Counted from the first letter of the stretch, positions 24,974-33,960 are shown. The stretch: DNA of 64,000 bases from Streptomyces scabichelini (GCF_011045015.1 NZ_JAAKZY010000032.1:1-64000), one strand, 5' to 3'. Made by a program: numbers and translations. The notes: a model not told the origin generated them from the letters alone.

Positions 24974-27028
24974 GTGTCCAAACTGACCGACGTGCCCAAA
25001 CGGATCCTCATTGGGCGCGCACTGCGCAGCGACCGGCTGGGAGAAACGCTCCTGCCGAAGCGCATCGCCCTCCCCGTTTTCGCCTCCGACCCGCTCTCCT
25101 CCGTGGCGTACGCGCCCGGAGAAGTGCTCCTGGTCCTCTCCATCGCGGGCGTGTCGGCGTACCACTTCAGCCCCTGGATCGCGGTCGCGGTCGTCGTGCT
25201 GATGTTCACTGTGGTGGCGTCGTACCGGCAGAACGTGCGCGCGTACCCGAGCGGCGGCGGCGACTACGAGGTGGCCAACACCAACCTCGGCCCCAAGTCC
25301 GGCCTCACCGTCGCCAGTGCGCTGCTCGTCGACTACGTCCTCACCGTCGCCGTGTCGATCTCCTCCGGCATCGAGAACCTCGGCTCCGCGATCCCCTTCG
25401 TGATCGAGAACAAGGTGCTCTGCGCGATCGCCGTCATCGTGCTGCTCACGCTGATGAACCTGCGCGGGGTCAGGGAGTCCGGGAAGCTCTTCGCGATTCC
25501 GACGTACGTCTTCGTGACGGGCGTCTTCGCGATGATCCTTTGGGGTGCGTTCCGCGGCCTGTTCCTCGACGAGACCATGAGGGCGCCGACCGCCGGCTTC
25601 CACATCGAGGCCGAGCAGGAAGGTCTCGCGGGCTTCGCGCTCGTCTTCCTTCTCCTGCGCGCCTTCTCCTCCGGCTGTGCCGCGCTCACCGGCGTCGAGG
25701 CGATCAGCAACGGCGTCCCGGCCTTCCGCAAGCCCAAGTCCAAGAACGCGGCGACCACGCTCGCGATGATGGGCCTGCTCGCGGTCACCATGTTCTGCGG
25801 CATCATCGGTCTGGCCATGGTGACGAAGGTCCGCATGGCCGAGAACCCGGCGACCGACCTGTTGAGGAACGGCGTGGCGGTCGGCTCCGACTACGTCCAG
25901 AACCCGGTGATCTCGCAGGTCGCCGAGGCCGTGTTCGGCGACGGCAGCTTCATGTTCGTGCTGCTCGCCGCGGCCACCGCGCTGGTCCTCTTCCTGGCGG
26001 CGAACACCGCGTACAACGGCTTCCCGCTGCTCGGCTCCATCCTCGCCCAGGACCGCTATCTCCCGCGCCAGCTGCACACCCGCGGCGACCGCCTCGCCTT
26101 CTCGAACGGCATCGTGCTGCTCGCCGGTGCGGCCGCGCTGCTGGTGTGGATCTACGGAGCGGACTCGACCCGGCTGATCCAGCTCTACATCGTCGGCGTG
26201 TTCGTCTCCTTCACGCTCAGCCAGACCGGCATGGTCCGGCACTGGAACCGCCATCTGGCCACCGAGCGGGACCAGGCCAAGCGCCGCCACATGTACCGCT
26301 CCCGGGCGATCAACACCTTCGGTGCCTTCTTCACCGGGCTTGTGCTGGTCGTCGTCCTGGTCACCAAGTTCACGCACGGCGCCTGGGTTGCGCTGCTCGG
26401 CATGGTGATCTTCTACGCGACCATGTCCGCGATCCGTAAGCACTACGACCGCGTCTCCGAGGAGATCGCCGCGCCCGAGGGACCGAGCGACGACGTCGTA
26501 CGCCCCTCGCGCGTCCACTCCATCGTCCTGATCTCCAAGATCCACCGTCCGACGCTGCGCGCCCTCGCCTACGCCAAGCTGATGCGCTCGCACACCCTTG
26601 AGGCGCTCAGCGTCAACGTCGACCCGGCCGAGACCAAGGCACTCCAGGAGGAGTGGGAACGGCGCGGCATCGACGTACCGCTGAAGGTCCTCGACTCGCC
26701 GTACCGCGAGATCACGCGGCCGATCATCGAGTACGTGAGGGGCCTGCGCCGGGAGTCGCCGCGCGACGCGGTCTCGATCATCATCCCCGAGTACGTGGTG
26801 GGGCACTGGTACGAGCAACTGCTGCACAACCAGAGCGCGCTCAGGCTCAAAGGCCGGCTGCTGTTCACGCCGGGTGTCATGGTGACCTCCGTGCCGTACC
26901 AGCTGGAGTCCTCCGAGGTGGCCAAACGGCGGGCCCGCAAGCAGCAGGAGTGGAACGCGCCGGGTGCCGTGCGGCGCGGGCCGGCTCAGGAGCGGACCAA
27001 GACGGAGTCCAGCTCACCCAAGGACTGA
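24974..27028 (+). CDS. APC-superfamily amino acid permease with cytoplasmic C-terminal domain
   Basis: A 684-residue membrane protein. Residues about 30-460 hold about 12 TM segments of the APC/LeuT fold. The first begins LPVFASDPLSSVAYAPGEVLLVLS, a pattern shared with KUP-like and basic/neutral amino acid permeases. The last 220 residues are soluble and include SRVHSIVLISKIHRPTLRAL, a Usp-like start. A counterpart, Rv2690c, neighbours ceoB in M. tuberculosis. GTG 24974 starts the conserved SKLTDVPKRILIGRALRS segment. No ribosome binding site is visible, while TACGAT at 24961-24966 could be a -10 for a leaderless message. The substrate is unassigned. Given the TrkA neighbours, a role tied to K+ or osmotic balance is possible. 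Confidence 0.87.
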   Translation: MSKLTDVPKRILIGRALRSDRLGETLLPKRIALPVFASDPLSSVAYAPGEVLLVLSIAGVSAYHFSPWIAVAVVVLMFTVVASYRQNVRAYPSGGGDYEVANTNLGPKSGLTVASALLVDYVLTVAVSISSGIENLGSAIPFVIENKVLCAIAVIVLLTLMNLRGVRESGKLFAIPTYVFVTGVFAMILWGAFRGLFLDETMRAPTAGFHIEAEQEGLAGFALVFLLLRAFSSGCAALTGVEAISNGVPAFRKPKSKNAATTLAMMGLLAVTMFCGIIGLAMVTKVRMAENPATDLLRNGVAVGSDYVQNPVISQVAEAVFGDGSFMFVLLAAATALVLFLAANTAYNGFPLLGSILAQDRYLPRQLHTRGDRLAFSNGIVLLAGAAALLVWIYGADSTRLIQLYIVGVFVSFTLSQTGMVRHWNRHLATERDQAKRRHMYRSRAINTFGAFFTGLVLVVVLVTKFTHGAWVALLGMVIFYATMSAIRKHYDRVSEEIAAPEGPSDDVVRPSRVHSIVLISKIHRPTLRALAYAKLMRSHTLEALSVNVDPAETKALQEEWERRGIDVPLKVLDSPYREITRPIIEYVRGLRRESPRDAVSIIIPEYVVGHWYEQLLHNQSALRLKGRLLFTPGVMVTSVPYQLESSEVAKRRARKQQEWNAPGAVRRGPAQERTKTESSSPKD

Positions 27029-27062
27029 CGGACTCGTGTCGAACGGCCGGGCGGCGTCCACG

Positions 27063-27068
27063 TAGACT
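27063..27068 (+). promoter_or_regulatory. Possible -10 element (TAGACT) of the TrmA-like gene
   Basis: TAGACT fits the Streptomyces vegetative -10 pattern and lies 51 bp before the start codon. The upstream GTCGAA at 27038-27043 is only a weak -35 at 19-bp spacing. Confidence 0.35.
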
Positions 27069-27118
27069 GGTGGGCTGTTGTCCGGCCGTACCCTTTTCGC
27101 ATCTGGAGTCACCCCGCC

Positions 27119-28459
27119 ATGCAGGCAGAACCGAAGAAATCGCCGGCGGGGTCGCTCGTGGGGCAGGAGTACGAGGTCGAGATCGGCCCCGTCGCCCACG
27201 GTGGGCACTGCATCGCCCGTACCGACGCCGGCCAGGTGCTCTTCGTACGGCACACGCTGCCCGGGGAGCGGGTCGTCGCGCGTGTGACGGAGGGCGAGGA
27301 AGGCGCGCGCTTCCTGCGCGCGGACGCGGTGACCGTCCTGGAGGCGTCCAAGGACCGCGTCGAGGCGCCCTGCCCGTACGCGGGCCCCGGCCGCTGCGGC
27401 GGCTGCGACTGGCAGCACGCCAAGCCGGGCGCGCAGCGCCGCATGAAGGGCGAGGTGATCGCCGAGCAGCTGAAGCGGCTCGCGGGCCTGACGCCCGAGG
27501 AGGCCGGCTGGGACGGCACGGTGATGCCGGCCGAGGGCGACAAGGTGCCCGCCGGTGAGGTGCCCGCCTGGCGTACGCGCGTGCAGTACGCGGTGGATGC
27601 CTCCGGGCACGCCGGTCTGCGGCGGCACCGTTCGCACGAGGTCGAGCCGATCGAGCACTGCATGATCGCCGCGCCGGGCGTCAGCGAGCTGGGCATCGAG
27701 CGGCGCGACTGGTCCGGGATGGAGTCGATCGAGGCGATCGCGGCGACGGGTTCCCAGGACCGGCAGGTGATCCTGACGCCGCAGCCCGGCGCCCGCCTGC
27801 CGATCGTGGAGCTGGACCGGCCGGTGTCGGTCATGCGGGTGGAGGAGAAGGACGGCGGGGTCCATCGCGTCCACGGCCGCCCCTTCGTGCGTGAGCGCGC
27901 TGACGACCGTACGTACCGGGTCGGCAGCGGCGGCTTCTGGCAGGTCCACCCGAAGGCCGCGGACACGCTCGTCAAGGCCGTGATGCAGGGCCTGATGCCG
28001 CGCAAGGGCGAGATGGCGCTCGACCTGTACTGCGGCGTCGGCCTCTTCGCGGGCGCCCTCGCCGACCGGCTCGGCGACAAGGGCGCGGTGCTCGGCATCG
28101 AGTCCGGCAAGCGCGCGGTCGAGGACGCCCGCCACAACCTCGCCGCCTTCGACCGCGTCCGCATCGAACAGGGCAAGGTCGAGGCGGACCTCCCGCGCAC
28201 CGGCATCACCGAGGTCGACCTCATCGTCCTCGACCCGCCCCGCGCGGGCGCCGGCAAGAAGACGGTCGCCCACCTGTCGTCACTGGGCGCGCGCCGCATC
28301 GCGTACGTGGCCTGCGATCCGGCGGCGCTGGCACGGGACTTGGGGTACTTCCGCGAGGGTGGGTATCGGGTGCGGACGCTTCGGGCGTTCGATCTGTTTC
28401 CGATGACGCATCATGTGGAGTGCGTGGCGATCCTTGAACCGGCGGTCAAGGGTTCCTGA
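27119..28459 (+). CDS. TRAM-domain class I SAM-dependent RNA uracil-5-methyltransferase (TrmA/RlmD family)
   Basis: A 446-residue enzyme that methylates C5 of a uridine in tRNA or rRNA. The N-terminal TRAM domain (about 10-75) has VGQEYEVEIGPVAHGGHCIAR. An iron-sulfur motif follows: CPYAGPGRCGGCDWQH plus a later Cys in IEHC. The C-terminal methyltransferase has the SAM motif LDLYCGVGLFAGAL, the DPPRAGAG motif and the catalytic cysteine in YVACDPAALARDL. The position matches Rv2689c at the end of the conserved block. Which uridine is modified cannot be read. This is the last core-like gene before the accessory zone. Confidence 0.9.
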   Translation: MQAEPKKSPAGSLVGQEYEVEIGPVAHGGHCIARTDAGQVLFVRHTLPGERVVARVTEGEEGARFLRADAVTVLEASKDRVEAPCPYAGPGRCGGCDWQHAKPGAQRRMKGEVIAEQLKRLAGLTPEEAGWDGTVMPAEGDKVPAGEVPAWRTRVQYAVDASGHAGLRRHRSHEVEPIEHCMIAAPGVSELGIERRDWSGMESIEAIAATGSQDRQVILTPQPGARLPIVELDRPVSVMRVEEKDGGVHRVHGRPFVRERADDRTYRVGSGGFWQVHPKAADTLVKAVMQGLMPRKGEMALDLYCGVGLFAGALADRLGDKGAVLGIESGKRAVEDARHNLAAFDRVRIEQGKVEADLPRTGITEVDLIVLDPPRAGAGKKTVAHLSSLGARRIAYVACDPAALARDLGYFREGGYRVRTLRAFDLFPMTHHVECVAILEPAVKGS

Positions 28460-28842
28460 CTGCGGTTTTGTGAGTGCGCATTATGTGCGGTGTGGGTGTT
28501 ACGGGCGATATCTTGACCCTGAAATGACGCTCGTGACGCTCGTTCTGATGGGGTGCCAGCTGCGTCGATGGGCTGGTCAGGCCACCTGAAATGACGGGTG
28601 CCAAGGGCTTCTGGCAGCCGTTGAGCGTGACCTTGAGTGTTCGTCGGCTCGGGTGTGTCGGTCACGCTTCGTGAGGGATGCCAGAACGGAAGACGCCGGT
28701 GCACTGCCGAGGTGACTGTGCCCGAGAGCAGCACTCGGACGCCCTCGTAGTCGGAGGGAGGGATGAGCGGCATATCGGCCGCCCACAGCGGGTACTTCGG
28801 GTGGTCCTGCCGAGCACGGTCGGAGGCGAGGGACGGAGCGCG
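28460..28842. other. Intergenic junction between core block and accessory zone
   Basis: 383 bp without a credible gene. The 12-bp CCTGAAATGACG occurs twice, at 28518-28529 and 28585-28596. TTGACC at 28513-28518 could be a -35. A GGAGGCGAGGGA stretch just before 28843 supplies the next ribosome binding site. No tRNA, att site or IS end was found, although gene content changes here. Confidence 0.4.
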
Positions 28843-29748
28843 ATGATTGGTTCCGAGTGGACGCTGCCGCAAGGGTTCCATGATGTGTTCAGGCACCACT
28901 TCACCGAGGTCGGGCAGGTCAGACTCCATCACGTGGCCGGCGGTCGGGCCGGAGCGGAGACCGTTGTACTGCTGCACGGCTGGCCGCAGACCTGGTACGC
29001 GTGGCGCAAGGTGATGCCCGGGCTCGTGGAGGCCGGCTACCGGGTCGAGGCGGTCGAGTACCGGGGCGCCGGTGAGTCCACCCGGCCGGCCGGAGGCTAC
29101 GACAAGGCGACGATGGCCGCCGATGTGCGAAACCTGCTCGACGCGCTGGATGCGGGGCAGGTGCATCTGGTGGGCCGGGACATCGGGCTCATGGTGGCCT
29201 ACGCTCTCGCCGCACAGTGGCCGCGGGCGGTCGCGTCCCTGACCATGCTGGACGTGCCGATCCCCGGCACCACCGTCTGGGAGCGGGCCAAGCTGGATCC
29301 GCAGACCTGGCACTTCGGTCTGCACCGGCAGCGGGACATCGCCGAGATGCTCGTCTCCGGCCGCGAGTACGACTACCTCTCCACCTTCTACCGGGCCCGC
29401 ACCAAGGTCGCCGGGGCTGTCACCGACGACGACCTGGCGGTCTACGCCCGCGCCTACGCGGCACCGGGCGCCCTGCGTGCCGGCTTCGAGCTCTACCGCG
29501 CCTTCGACCAGGATGAGCAACGGTTCGCCAAGCTGCTCCAGGACAAACTGCCGATGCCGGTCCTCGCCCTGGGCGGTGAACTCGACAACGGATCCCTGAT
29601 CACCGACATGGCCCGCGAGGCGGCCACCGACGTCCGCGGTGCCGTTGTTCCCGGAGGCGGCCACTGGACACCCGAGGAGAACCCCGAGGTGCTTCTTGAG
29701 CATCTGCTCACGTTTCTTCCCTCGGTCGGTGCGGTGCGGTCACCGTGA
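28843..29748 (+). CDS. Alpha/beta hydrolase, epoxide-hydrolase-like
   Basis: A 301-residue alpha/beta-hydrolase. The oxyanion-hole motif HGWP lies at about 45. The nucleophile elbow is GRDIG, with Asp at about 113 rather than Ser, which points to the epoxide hydrolase/haloalkane dehalogenase class. The catalytic His is in VVPGGGHWTPEENPE near the end. ATG 28843 follows GGAGGCGAGGGA. The gene overlaps the ABM fusion gene (GTGA), so the products probably act in one pathway. No signal peptide, so cytoplasmic. Confidence 0.83.
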   Translation: MIGSEWTLPQGFHDVFRHHFTEVGQVRLHHVAGGRAGAETVVLLHGWPQTWYAWRKVMPGLVEAGYRVEAVEYRGAGESTRPAGGYDKATMAADVRNLLDALDAGQVHLVGRDIGLMVAYALAAQWPRAVASLTMLDVPIPGTTVWERAKLDPQTWHFGLHRQRDIAEMLVSGREYDYLSTFYRARTKVAGAVTDDDLAVYARAYAAPGALRAGFELYRAFDQDEQRFAKLLQDKLPMPVLALGGELDNGSLITDMAREAATDVRGAVVPGGGHWTPEENPEVLLEHLLTFLPSVGAVRSP

Positions 29749-30377
29749 CCGGCTCAAACAGGGGCCCGGACTCAGGCCCGGACTCAGGCTTGGACCCGGC
29801 GGTGACCGTCGTGGTGACCCGGGTGATCCGTCCGGGCAAGGAGGAGCAGTTCGCCCGCTGGGCCGACGACGTGGACCGGACCGCCGCCCGCTTCCCCGGC
29901 CACCTCGGCGGGGTGCGGCTGCACGACAGCCAGGGACTGAACCATCTGATCTACCGCTTCGACTCGGCCGAACATCTGCACGCCTGGGAGAACTCGACCG
30001 AGCGGCACGCCCTCATCCGCCGGGGAGACGAGATCTCCGACCAGGCGAAGAGCACGAACTCCGGTCTGGATCCGTGGTTCACGCTGTCCGGCGGCGCTGT
30101 GCCGCCCCGGTGGAAGACCTTCCTCATCACCTGGGCGGCCGCCTACCCCACCCTGCTCGCCCTGAGCACGGCCCTGGCTCAGCTGGCCCCCGGCCTGCCT
30201 CAGCCGGCGGCCCTCGCCCTCACCTCGGCGATACTCACCGCCGTGCTGACGTGGCTGGTCCTCCCCCGGATCACCCGCCAGGTGCGCCCATGGCTCTTCC
30301 GTGGCGCGCGGCCGGCCCCGGCCAGCAGACCTTCGCCGACGCGGGAGAGCCCCGCCGGGAGGCCGTACCGTTCCTGA
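29745..30377 (+). CDS. Antibiotic biosynthesis monooxygenase (ABM) domain fused to two membrane helices
   Basis: A 210-residue protein. Residues about 18-105 form a ferredoxin-like ABM domain (VTVVVTRVIRPGKEEQFARWADDV, then HLGGVRLHDSQGLNHLIYRF, read in parts). Residues about 118-180 form two TM helices (TFLITWAAAYPTLLALSTAL and ALALTSAILTAVLTWLVLPR). A basic tail ends the protein. ABM domains occur in small monooxygenases, dehalogenating enzymes and heme oxygenase-like proteins. The membrane-anchored form is known in bacteria but has no fixed function. The GTG start overlaps the hydrolase stop. Confidence 0.8.
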   Translation: MTGSNRGPDSGPDSGLDPAVTVVVTRVIRPGKEEQFARWADDVDRTAARFPGHLGGVRLHDSQGLNHLIYRFDSAEHLHAWENSTERHALIRRGDEISDQAKSTNSGLDPWFTLSGGAVPPRWKTFLITWAAAYPTLLALSTALAQLAPGLPQPAALALTSAILTAVLTWLVLPRITRQVRPWLFRGARPAPASRPSPTRESPAGRPYRS

Positions 30378-30431
30378 CGACCTCCCGCGAATGTGGTCGA
30401 GAACGAGACCGAGGCCGAGGCCGTGCCATTG

Positions 30432-31961
30432 TCAGGGGCGGCTTCCGGGCCCGGTCGGCCCGCTGCGTGCGTGGTTCACCGCGTGGACGAGTTCGTCGAT
30501 GTCGGCGTGGCTGGTGCGGAAGCTGATGACACAAGCGCGCAGTGCCGCCCGCCCGTTGAGCCGGACGGTGCTGATCCAGGCGCGCCCGCTGTCCACGACG
30601 GATCGGGCGAGCGCGTTGTGGTGCTCCCACGACTCGCTGTCGGAAAGGCTGTCGGCCGCGGGGTCGGCGAAACAGACCACCGGCAGTGGTGTGTCATTGG
30701 CGATGGTCCACCGGGAGCCGGTGAGCTGCCGGCGGAGGATGTCGGCGAGCTCGGTGTCGCGCTCCAGTTGGTCGGCGTATCCAGACCGTCCCGCGACGGC
30801 GAGGCTGAGGAAGAGTTTCAGTCCGATGAACCGGCGTGACCACTGCTGGCTGGAGGTGTAGGGGTCGACGGTGTCGGGGATGTCGGCCGGCATGTAGGAC
30901 GTGGTGACGCGGAAGGTCTCCGCAAGTGCCTCTCGGTCGGTGCACAACAGGGCGCCGGCTCCCATCGGCACGCTCAGCCATTTGTGAGCGTCCACCGTGA
31001 TCGATTGGGCGCGCTCGATTCCCTTCAACACCCCCCGCAGCCGGTCCGACAACGCGGCCGCACCGCCGTAGGCGGCATCGGCGTGCAGCCACAGGTCCTG
31101 CGCCTGGCAGAGTTCGGCCAGCTCGGGCAGCGGGTCGAGGACACCGGCTCCCGTCGTGCCGGCCGTGCCGATCACCATGAACGGCAGGTCGCCGGCCGCG
31201 CGGTCCGATGCCACCTGGACGGCCAGTTGTCCGAGGTCCATCCGCAGATCGGCATCGACGGGCACGAGTCGTACCGCCTCCCGTCCGATGCCGGTGGCGT
31301 GCGCGATCTTCAGCCAGGCCAGATGGCTTTCCGCCGACGCGTACAGCACAGGCCGGCCGGGCAGTGCGCGCAGCCCCGTCGTGCCGTACTCGGGCCACGT
31401 CTTGGTCAACGCCAGTAGTACGGCGGTCAGGTTCGCCTCCGCTCCGCCGCTGGTGAACGACCCGGCCACCGTTTCAGCCGGATAGCCGAGCCGCCTGCCG
31501 AGGAAGCGCAGGAGATGTGCCTCGATCTCCGCAGCCGCAGGCGCGTGCGACCAGGCCGCCAACTGCGGGTTGAACGCCGCGGCGAGGGTCTCGCCGACAA
31601 CGCCGAGGAGGGTTGGCGTCGGGTTGAACAACCCGAAGTAGCGAGGGTGAGTCGTGTGCACGGTGCCGTCGCGCAACAGCGCCGCGACGTCGCCGATCAC
31701 CGCACCGGGATCCGTCGGTGCGTCGAAGTCGTACGACTCGACGGCGGAGCGCAGTCTGCCGAGGTCCACCGGTGTGCTCACCGGCCGCCTGGCGACCTGC
31801 TCACGTTCGTCATCGAGTAGGCCGACGACATGGCGCCACAGCCATGCCGTCGAGTCGAGAGGCGGGTCGAACGAGTCCCGGCCCGTTGGGAAGGCCGGCT
31901 GGCGGATTGCGGCGGCACCCGCGCCGTCGTGGGCAGGTTCGTCCTTCCTCATACAGCCCAT
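30432..31961 (-). CDS. Pyridoxal-phosphate-dependent decarboxylase, group II (aromatic/acidic amino acid type)
   Basis: A 509-residue cytoplasmic PLP enzyme resembling L-DOPA/tyrosine/tryptophan/glutamate decarboxylases. Markers: THPRYFGLFNPTPTLLGVV near residue 115, FTSGGAEANLTAVLLAL, the His/Asp ring-stacking and pyridine-N contacts in LWLHADAAYGGA, and the PLP lysine in ITVDAHKWLSVPMGAGAL. It makes an amine from an amino acid. The substrate is unassigned. The start could be ATG 31961 or ATG 31952. 31961 is chosen for the GAGAG 7 bp before it. It is convergent with the ABM gene. The wider neighbourhood is decayed, but this gene is intact. Confidence 0.85.
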   Translation of the reverse strand: MGCMRKDEPAHDGAGAAAIRQPAFPTGRDSFDPPLDSTAWLWRHVVGLLDDEREQVARRPVSTPVDLGRLRSAVESYDFDAPTDPGAVIGDVAALLRDGTVHTTHPRYFGLFNPTPTLLGVVGETLAAAFNPQLAAWSHAPAAAEIEAHLLRFLGRRLGYPAETVAGSFTSGGAEANLTAVLLALTKTWPEYGTTGLRALPGRPVLYASAESHLAWLKIAHATGIGREAVRLVPVDADLRMDLGQLAVQVASDRAAGDLPFMVIGTAGTTGAGVLDPLPELAELCQAQDLWLHADAAYGGAAALSDRLRGVLKGIERAQSITVDAHKWLSVPMGAGALLCTDREALAETFRVTTSYMPADIPDTVDPYTSSQQWSRRFIGLKLFLSLAVAGRSGYADQLERDTELADILRRQLTGSRWTIANDTPLPVVCFADPAADSLSDSESWEHHNALARSVVDSGRAWISTVRLNGRAALRACVISFRTSHADIDELVHAVNHARSGPTGPGSRP

Positions 31962-32229
31962 GCTCGCACTCTCGCAACCACGCACAAGTGGCTCAACTGA
32001 TGCCAGGCAGCAGGCTCGCGACATGATGTCCCGCGCGGTCGCCGTCGCAGCCACCGACGGAGTGCCAGCCCTCGAACTCACCATCCCCTACGGGGTGCCC
32101 GGCCCAGGAAGCCGCAGGTGCGAGCCGTAACCCAAACGGGCCGGCCGCCCGCTCGGAAGCGCCGGATCCGGCCGGCCGTTGGCGACGGCCGAAGCAGCGC
32201 TCACGATGATCTTGCTCCGAGCCGAGCCC

Positions 32230-32565
32230 TTACGACCACAGCCCCTGCTGCGGGGTGTCGATGACGGGTGCGATGAGCGGGTGCGGGTGCGCGGCCTCGG
32301 TTCCACCGCTTCCATAGGGGCGGGTGAGGACCTGGATCCGGGCGAAGATCTCGTCGAATTCGGCCTCGGTCACGAGGAACGCGTAATGCAGCCTGTCGAA
32401 ATCGCCATCGTTGTCCACGAAGTCAAGGGTCGTGTCCTTACTCACCCGTAGGACGGCGAATTCTCCCATCTTCATCGGCTGGGGCAGGCCGAGCAACTCG
32501 GAGTAGAAGGCCGCGGTCTTCTCCTTGCTGTGCGTGGCGACGATGTGGTGGTTAAGGACCGGCAT
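32230..32565 (-). CDS. VOC family protein, apparently shortened or altered at the C-terminus
   Basis: A 111-residue glyoxalase-fold protein: PVLNHHIVATHSKEKTAAFY, then FAVLRVSKDTTLDFV and LHYAFLVTEAEFDEIFARIQ. In relatives the segment after the last helix continues as PYGSGP... through a DPDGHLLE strand carrying a metal-ligand Glu. Here it changes after RPYGSGG to a His/Pro-rich stretch and stops, so the final strands are missing. This may be an inactivated gene. The start has a plausible but weak site. It lies between the decarboxylase and a frameshifted DUF2267 gene. Confidence 0.6.
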   Translation of the reverse strand: MPVLNHHIVATHSKEKTAAFYSELLGLPQPMKMGEFAVLRVSKDTTLDFVDNDGDFDRLHYAFLVTEAEFDEIFARIQVLTRPYGSGGTEAAHPHPLIAPVIDTPQQGLWS

Positions 32566-32645
32566 ATCTGTTTTCCGTTCCCGTGGTATTGGCATTGAGG
32601 GGAAGAACCGGCGCCTGCCCGTCCCTCCCCTCCCCGGCCAGTTCG

Positions 32646-32871
32646 TCATCCAGACAGTCCACCCGTGGTCGGCTCATCAGGGGTTGCCTCGACCCGCCGA
32701 AGGTGCTCGCCGATCTCCTGCGGGAGTTGCGCAGTGAGCTTGTCCGCCAGCCCGGCCGGGATGCGTTCGGCCAGTGTCTCCAACGTCGCCCCGTGTCGCC
32801 CTCTCGGCCGCACCACGGCAGTTCAGCCGAGCGCGGGACTGCACCTGACCGATGAACTCGTCCTGCTGCAC
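32646..32871 (-). pseudogene. DUF2267 gene interrupted by a one-base frameshift
   Basis: The start GTG (32869-32871) opens with VQQDEFIGQVQSRARL, a typical DUF2267 N-terminus, to GAAERATR. If one G is removed from the GGGG run (CCCC on the plus strand, 32789-32792), the frame continues ATLETLAERIPAGLADKLTA, then QLPQEIGEHLRRVEA, and stops at 32646. Without that correction the reading frame becomes unrelated. About 74 residues in the corrected form. Either a pseudogene or a sequencing error in a G run. Confidence 0.7.
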
Positions 32872-33082
32872 CGTCGTTCACCTCCTTGTCCTGTCAGAAG
32901 TCCCGAGTAGCCTGCGCCCGCGCGACAAAACGACCAGCGCGGACAGGACCCTCGTGATGCGCAGTGGCTTGATCACTTCCGGGGCGGAACAAGCAAGGTG
33001 CGTACGTCGTGGCCGGTGAAGACCCCGTCATCGGGATGGCCGAGGTCGATGGCGAGGGTCAAGTCTTCGTCGGTGGGTCAGT

Positions 33083-33157
33083 TGGCTCACCGGCCACGCC
33101 CTGGACGTCACCGGCGGCCTGTACCTGCGACCGCAGGTGGAGCAGCCGCCAAGGTGA
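33083..33157 (+). pseudogene. C-terminal fragment of a short-chain dehydrogenase/reductase
   Basis: 24 codons and a stop reading WLTGHALDVTGGLYLR, the usual SDR C-terminal sequence (TGxxLxVdGG). No start or Rossmann domain precedes it in frame. It is a leftover of a lost SDR gene. Confidence 0.55.
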
Positions 33158-33261
33158 CGACGAGAGCCTGGGCGGCGAACGGTAACGTGCTCTGCCCGCC
33201 GTCGTGCTGCCGCGCTACGGGCGAGCGGCGCTCCACAAGGTGAGGCGGCCGAGGCGGGCCC

Positions 33262-33457
33262 GTCGTCGACATCAGCTCGGTCGCCGGCCCGCAGGGACGG
33301 GATCTACGGCGCGGTCGCCTACGCGGCGAGCCAGGGCGCCATAGTGAGTCTCGCCCGGGGGACGGCGGACAGTGTGCGGCCGCCGTGGCGGCGCGTTGCT
33401 CTGGCCATCATGTCCGGCACCATCGACGACCTCGAAGAGATCGCACCACGGGCCTGA
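33262..33457 (+). pseudogene. Middle fragment of an SDR, frameshifted and fused to a copied piece of the PAP2 gene
   Basis: VVDISSVAGPQGRD (33262-33303) is the SDR catalytic-Ser strand. A frameshift follows, then GIYGAVAYAASQGAIVSLARG (read in parts; the SDR YxxxS/K helix with Gln in place of Lys). The next bases, 33361-33407, match the PAP2 gene (35251-35297) at 45 of 47 positions and in the same reading frame (TADSVRPPWRRVALA). The frame ends at 33457. The fragment lies downstream of the SDR C-terminal piece, the reverse of gene order, so the region is rearranged. Confidence 0.6.
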
Positions 33458-33789
33458 GCCGGCCTCCACGTACTACGACGCGCTTGAGGACGCCACGACG
33501 TGGCACCCCTTCTCGATCACCGCAGTGCTGCGCAGGCACGCCACCCTCGCCCACATCGCCGCTGGTTTCGGTAGCCCGGACTGTCTCATCGTCGCTGCCG
33601 CCGCCGGCTCCCGGGGAGCACGCCAGGAGGAACCCACGGGCGATGTTCCGCGCGCGTTCCAAGGACAGCAGGCCGACTCCAGTGTCCCGGTCGAGGCTGT
33701 CCGCTTCGTCAGGCGGCTGCACCATCACGACATGACCACGACATGACACGCGACGCACCCCCGGACAGTGCAGGCGCTGTCGGCGCCTG
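33458..33789. other. Non-coding or decayed segment
   Basis: 332 bp with open frames on both strands, but none with a ribosome binding site, recognisable domain or protein-like composition. Probably remnant DNA, as in the flanking pseudogenes. Confidence 0.4.
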
Positions 33790-33960
33790 TCACCTGTGTG
33801 GCAAGCGCGGCTGGTCGGCGTGCTGTCTGCCCAGCAGTTCCGCCGCCTGGTGCTGCGTCTGCTCGGCTGCCGTCTTGGCCTCCGCCACGACATCCCCTCG
33901 TTCGCGCACCAGATCCTCATAGATCGGCACCTGATCGCTCTCGCCGAGAGTTTGTTTCAC
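33790..33960 (-). CDS. Small hypothetical protein, 56 residues
   Basis: A 56-codon ORF with a GTG start and AAAGGGA 8 bp upstream. The middle, VPIYEDLVRERGDVVAEAKT, then AAEQTQHQAAELL, is helical, acidic and protein-like, and looks like a short soluble coiled coil. The last 15 residues are polar (GRQHADQPRLPHR). It lies 90 bp downstream of the membrane protein gene on the same strand. No family recognised. It may be a real microprotein or the end of a longer decayed gene. Confidence 0.45.
   Translation of the reverse strand: MKQTLGESDQVPIYEDLVRERGDVVAEAKTAAEQTQHQAAELLGRQHADQPRLPHR

Noticed and set aside
31969..32130. Plus-strand stretch ARDMMSRAVAVAATDGVPALEL resembling the first helix of a TetR regulator.
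   Set aside because: It stops after about 53 codons without a helix-turn-helix and has no ribosome binding site. Probably chance or an unrecognisable remnant.
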